Source: JAAUQA01 sp036351435
GTDB taxonomy: Bacteria; Pseudomonadota; Gammaproteobacteria; Competibacterales; Competibacteraceae
DNA length: 8,120 bases
NCBI GenBank assembly: GCA_036351435.1
Contig: JAZBPA010000160.1
Coordinates: 1 to 8,120 of the forward strand
Direction: 5' to 3'
A program made the translations under genes and the position numbers. Shown in pieces: positions 6,410 to 8,120 of the stretch. Below the pieces are notes generated by a model. That model was not told the DNA's origin. It worked only from the letters and a program-made list of their open reading frames with translations, and ran no database searches. Position 1 is the stretch's first letter. The number at the start of each line of letters is the position of its first letter.

Positions 6410-6432
6410 TTGTGCCCCCGACACAAACCAGC

Positions 6433-7026
6433 TTACTCAGCGTTCGGTCCGTTCCCAAAAGACTCAGTCGTATAACGCTCTATTCGTAGATCGGCAGACC
6501 AATAATCCAAGGGTAGTCCCGCTTTTTGCTTGAGCTGAGCGAGAAAAATATAAGGGTCCGGCAAATGCTCCCAGACACTGGGCAGAAAAGTTGCGCGGTT
6601 TGCTCCTATTTGCAGCACCAATCCGTCAACGCCGGGACGCAATTGCGCCAACACGTCATCTTCAGACTCAAAGGACAAGGGCAGCGGCGGAGAGAGCACC
6701 GAAATATGCAGAGCCAACTCAGCAAACTCCGGTTTACGCAACGGTGGAAAACGCGGGTCCTCAAAGGCAGCTGAATAGGCATGTTCAGCCACATCTTCCA
6801 CCAGCGGCAGGCGGGCATCCAAAGCGCCAATACAGCCCCGCAGGTTATTGTCTATTTCCAATGTCACAAAGGTTGCTCGAATAGGCTGCAAAGAAGCAGG
6901 ATAGGCGTTTGGATCAATGCTCAAAGCGCAACCATGCTCCAAGCCGGAGGTTATAGACTGCCGCGCCACTTCCAGCAGCACAGCTTGATCCTCAGCAGAT
7001 AAAACCTCACTGGCTGCAAATGACAT
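6433..7026 (-). CDS. amrA: AmmeMemoRadiSam system protein A (AMMECR1 domain)
   Basis: A protein of about 197 residues from the AMMECR1 family, found in archaea, bacteria and eukaryotes. Counting from the ATG at 7026, the family hallmark LRGCIG is at 62-67, followed by DVAEHAYSAAFEDPRFPPL, the LALHISVLSPP strand, a GVDGLVLQ segment, FLPSVWEHLPDP and a C-terminal YTTESFG. The length fits the family. No membrane or export signals are present. It lies directly downstream of amrB on the same strand and overlaps its end, so the two are co-transcribed and probably translationally coupled. ATG at 7026 is preferred because AGGG lies ten bases upstream; an in-frame ATG at 7035 would add three residues but leaves AGGG almost touching the start. 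The biochemical role is not established; it is expected to act with the Memo and radical SAM partners. Confidence 0.92.
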   Translation of the reverse strand: MSFAASEVLSAEDQAVLLEVARQSITSGLEHGCALSIDPNAYPASLQPIRATFVTLEIDNNLRGCIGALDARLPLVEDVAEHAYSAAFEDPRFPPLRKPEFAELALHISVLSPPLPLSFESEDDVLAQLRPGVDGLVLQIGANRATFLPSVWEHLPDPYIFLAQLKQKAGLPLDYWSADLRIERYTTESFGNGPNAE

Positions 7027-7798
7027 AAGCACCATACCCTACTACTTGGTCTCGCGGTCCGGCAGTATCGCCGGAGTTACGCAAATCGACCGTTTCCACT
7101 GTGTAGCCGCGCTGTCGAGACAGCCAGAGCAACCCATTGACGGGATTGCGACCGCAGGCACTTTCATAACCGATGTCCTCATAACGCAATTCTTCAATGG
7201 CCTTGGAGGTGCTCTGATCTAGATAACGGGCAGTCTCATAATCATGATAATGACTCAAGTCAGAGCTAATCACAATCAACGTCTCCGCCCCACCCCAGAG
7301 TGCTTCCAGCACCGCACCGACTTGCTCAGGTTTAGCCTCACCGACGACCAGCGGGACCAAGCTGAATTCAGTCAGCACCTCCTGCAGAAACGGCAGATGG
7401 ACCTCCAAGCTATGTTCACGATCATGGGCTTTTTCCAATAATTGGACTCCGGGGAGGTGACAAATCGACTCCAATGCCTTCTGATCAACCTGAATTTCAC
7501 CCAACGGGGTTGCAAAGGCTTTTAGTTTGGTGATTGCGATACCGCGGAACCCCAGTCGGTGACTTGGACCCAATAAGACCACCCGATGAATTCGGGAACT
7601 TGCCTCACGCAACCGCGCATATACCGAAGCAGCCACCGGGCCGGAGTAGACATATCCAGCATGAGGGGCAATGATTGCTTTTGGCGCTGGCCCCAGGTAA
7701 GCGACATGGTCCAGGAATCGATCAACTTGGGCCTGCAACTCTCTCGGGTCATTGGGATAGAACATGCCCGCCACTGCTGGAGCGCGTATTGTCGTCAT
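7007..7798 (-). CDS. amrB: AmmeMemoRadiSam system protein B (Memo family)
   Basis: A 263-residue Memo-family protein, related in fold to class III extradiol dioxygenases (LigB-like). The start RAPAVAGMFYP is typical. The pocket residues line up with human MEMO1: H46 in APHAGYVYSGP, H80 in LLGPSH, H134 in HSLEVHLPF, H183/H185 in SSDLSHYHD, and C215 in ACGRNPVNG, which should match human C244. The pocket could bind metal, but the reaction is unknown. It is first in a leftward pair with amrA and overlaps it. A strong Shine-Dalgarno, AGGAGG (7812-7807), sits eight bases before the ATG, so the start is well supported. The radical SAM member diverges from it across 184 bp. Confidence 0.95.
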   Translation of the reverse strand: MTTIRAPAVAGMFYPNDPRELQAQVDRFLDHVAYLGPAPKAIIAPHAGYVYSGPVAASVYARLREASSRIHRVVLLGPSHRLGFRGIAITKLKAFATPLGEIQVDQKALESICHLPGVQLLEKAHDREHSLEVHLPFLQEVLTEFSLVPLVVGEAKPEQVGAVLEALWGGAETLIVISSDLSHYHDYETARYLDQSTSKAIEELRYEDIGYESACGRNPVNGLLWLSRQRGYTVETVDLRNSGDTAGPRDQVVGYGAYVICSQ

Positions 7799-7806
7799 GG
7801 AGTTCG

Positions 7807-7812
7807 CCTCCT
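7807..7812 (-). promoter_or_regulatory. strong amrB ribosome binding site
   Basis: AGGAGG on the minus strand lies eight bases before the amrB ATG. It is the best Shine-Dalgarno in the window and fixes the amrB start. Confidence 0.8.
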
Positions 7813-7958
7813 GTTACTGTTTGCTATGCAATAATCGGGTGTAGAATTTAACCGGTAACACGCGTTGACTACTTACTTTGCATGTATCACAGCTATTATA
7901 GACTATGTAACAGGTACTTTTGTTGCGGTGCGGTAATCGCATAAAACTGATTGAAAAC

Positions 7959-7975
7959 TCTCCATATTAGGGAGA
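7959..7975 (+). promoter_or_regulatory. amrS ribosome binding site within a small hairpin
   Basis: AGGGAG (7969-7974) lies eight bases before the amrS ATG at 7983. TCTCC (7959-7963) can pair with GGAGA (7971-7975) across a seven-base loop and would cover part of the site. A five-pair stem is weak, so masking of the site is only a possibility. Confidence 0.4.
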
Positions 7976-7982
7976 CCGTTTA

Positions 7983-8120
7983 ATGTCTGCATCAACGCTC
8001 TTGACAGGTTTTCCCACCCGGTATTGGCATCAGTTGGAAGATGGTCGGATCCAGTGTGACGTCTGTCCACGCTATTGCAAGTTACATGAAGGCCAGAACG
8101 GTCTCTGTTTTGTGCGCGCC
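7983..8120 (+). CDS. amrS: AmmeMemoRadiSam system radical SAM enzyme, N-terminal fragment
   Basis: The first 46 codons of a rightward gene cut by the window end. The segment TRYWHQLEDGRIQCDVCPRY followed by CKLHEGQNGLCFVR is the characteristic N-terminus of the AmmeMemoRadiSam radical SAM protein. Cysteines C25, C28, C32 and C42 are those of the family's conserved CxxCPxxCxL..GQxGxCxVR region. The CxxxCxxC motif that binds the radical-SAM 4Fe-4S cluster would follow beyond the window and is not visible. AGGGAG eight bases upstream supports the ATG at 7983. The divergent amrB and amrA beside it strengthen the call. It is expected to use S-adenosylmethionine for a radical modification of an unknown substrate. 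Confidence 0.9.
   Translation, partial: MSASTLLTGFPTRYWHQLEDGRIQCDVCPRYCKLHEGQNGLCFVRA

Larger units (their letters stand above)
7799..7982. promoter_or_regulatory. divergent promoter region of the AmmeMemoRadiSam genes
   Basis: This 184-bp gap must hold promoters for amrBA (left) and amrS (right). An exact TATAAT lies on the minus strand at 7900-7895, but no -35 matches at 16-18 bp. On the plus strand TTGACT (7865-7870) is a good -35 without a -10 at normal spacing. TTGTTG (7920-7925) with TAAAAC (7942-7947), 16 bp apart, is a weak alternative for amrS. An exact inverted repeat, CCTGTTAC (7810-7817) and GTAACAGG (7907-7914), spans the region, and another GTAACA lies at 7855-7860; these could be regulator half-sites. 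Confidence 0.35.

Noticed and set aside
6410..6426. TTGTG-CCCCCGA-CACAA hairpin between the convergent REC-EAL-FHA and amrA genes as a bidirectional terminator
   Set aside because: The stem has only five pairs, is not GC-rich, and no T-run follows on either strand.
6526..6884. Overlapping plus-strand frames opposite amrA
   Set aside because: amrA is fully explained by AMMECR1 motifs; these frames are low-complexity shadows.

Overview
The window looks like a chromosomal stretch from a gammaproteobacterium. The support is the family content and Gram-negative gene style: a DUF4389 / VWA / membrane J-protein cluster of the kind seen near Pseudomonas-like and sulfur/methane-oxidising gammaproteobacteria, a bacterial-type SerRS, and c-di-GMP enzymes of PAS-GGDEF and REC-EAL-FHA type. 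Base composition appears roughly balanced. I cannot name a genus. No rRNA, tRNA, insertion sequence, phage gene or CRISPR array is visible.

Layout. (a) 1-1638: the 5' end of a leftward DUF4389 membrane-protein gene lies divergent from a rightward overlapping pair, a VWA-domain protein (224-922) and a three-pass membrane J-domain protein (919-1638). (b) 1778-3962: a rightward PAS-GGDEF diguanylate cyclase converges on, and overlaps by 11 bp, the leftward serS gene for seryl-tRNA synthetase. (c) 3963-4217: a 255-bp divergent intergenic region with a perfect 15-bp palindrome, a probable serS promoter and a good sigma70-like promoter facing right. (d) 4218-4622: a small acidic protein of unknown family made of two 54-residue copies of one module. 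(e) 4775-6409: a REC-EAL-FHA protein, predicted c-di-GMP phosphodiesterase. (f) 6433-8120: all three parts of the AmmeMemoRadiSam system, with amrB (Memo) and amrA (AMMECR1) overlapping and leftward, and the radical SAM gene amrS divergent and cut by the window end.

How the genes may work together. A c-di-GMP synthase with an intact I-site and a complete c-di-GMP hydrolase sit on either side of serS and the repeat protein, so the middle of the window carries a local c-di-GMP signalling theme. SerS is housekeeping. The VWA and J-protein genes are translationally coupled and probably act together at the inner membrane, perhaps in protein quality control, but their target is unknown. The AmmeMemoRadiSam genes form a recognised module with no role assigned here. 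The most novel items are the duplicated-module protein at 4218-4622 with its palindromic upstream region, the REC-EAL-FHA architecture, and the divergent AmmeMemoRadiSam locus. All function calls come from reading motifs; no database search was run.
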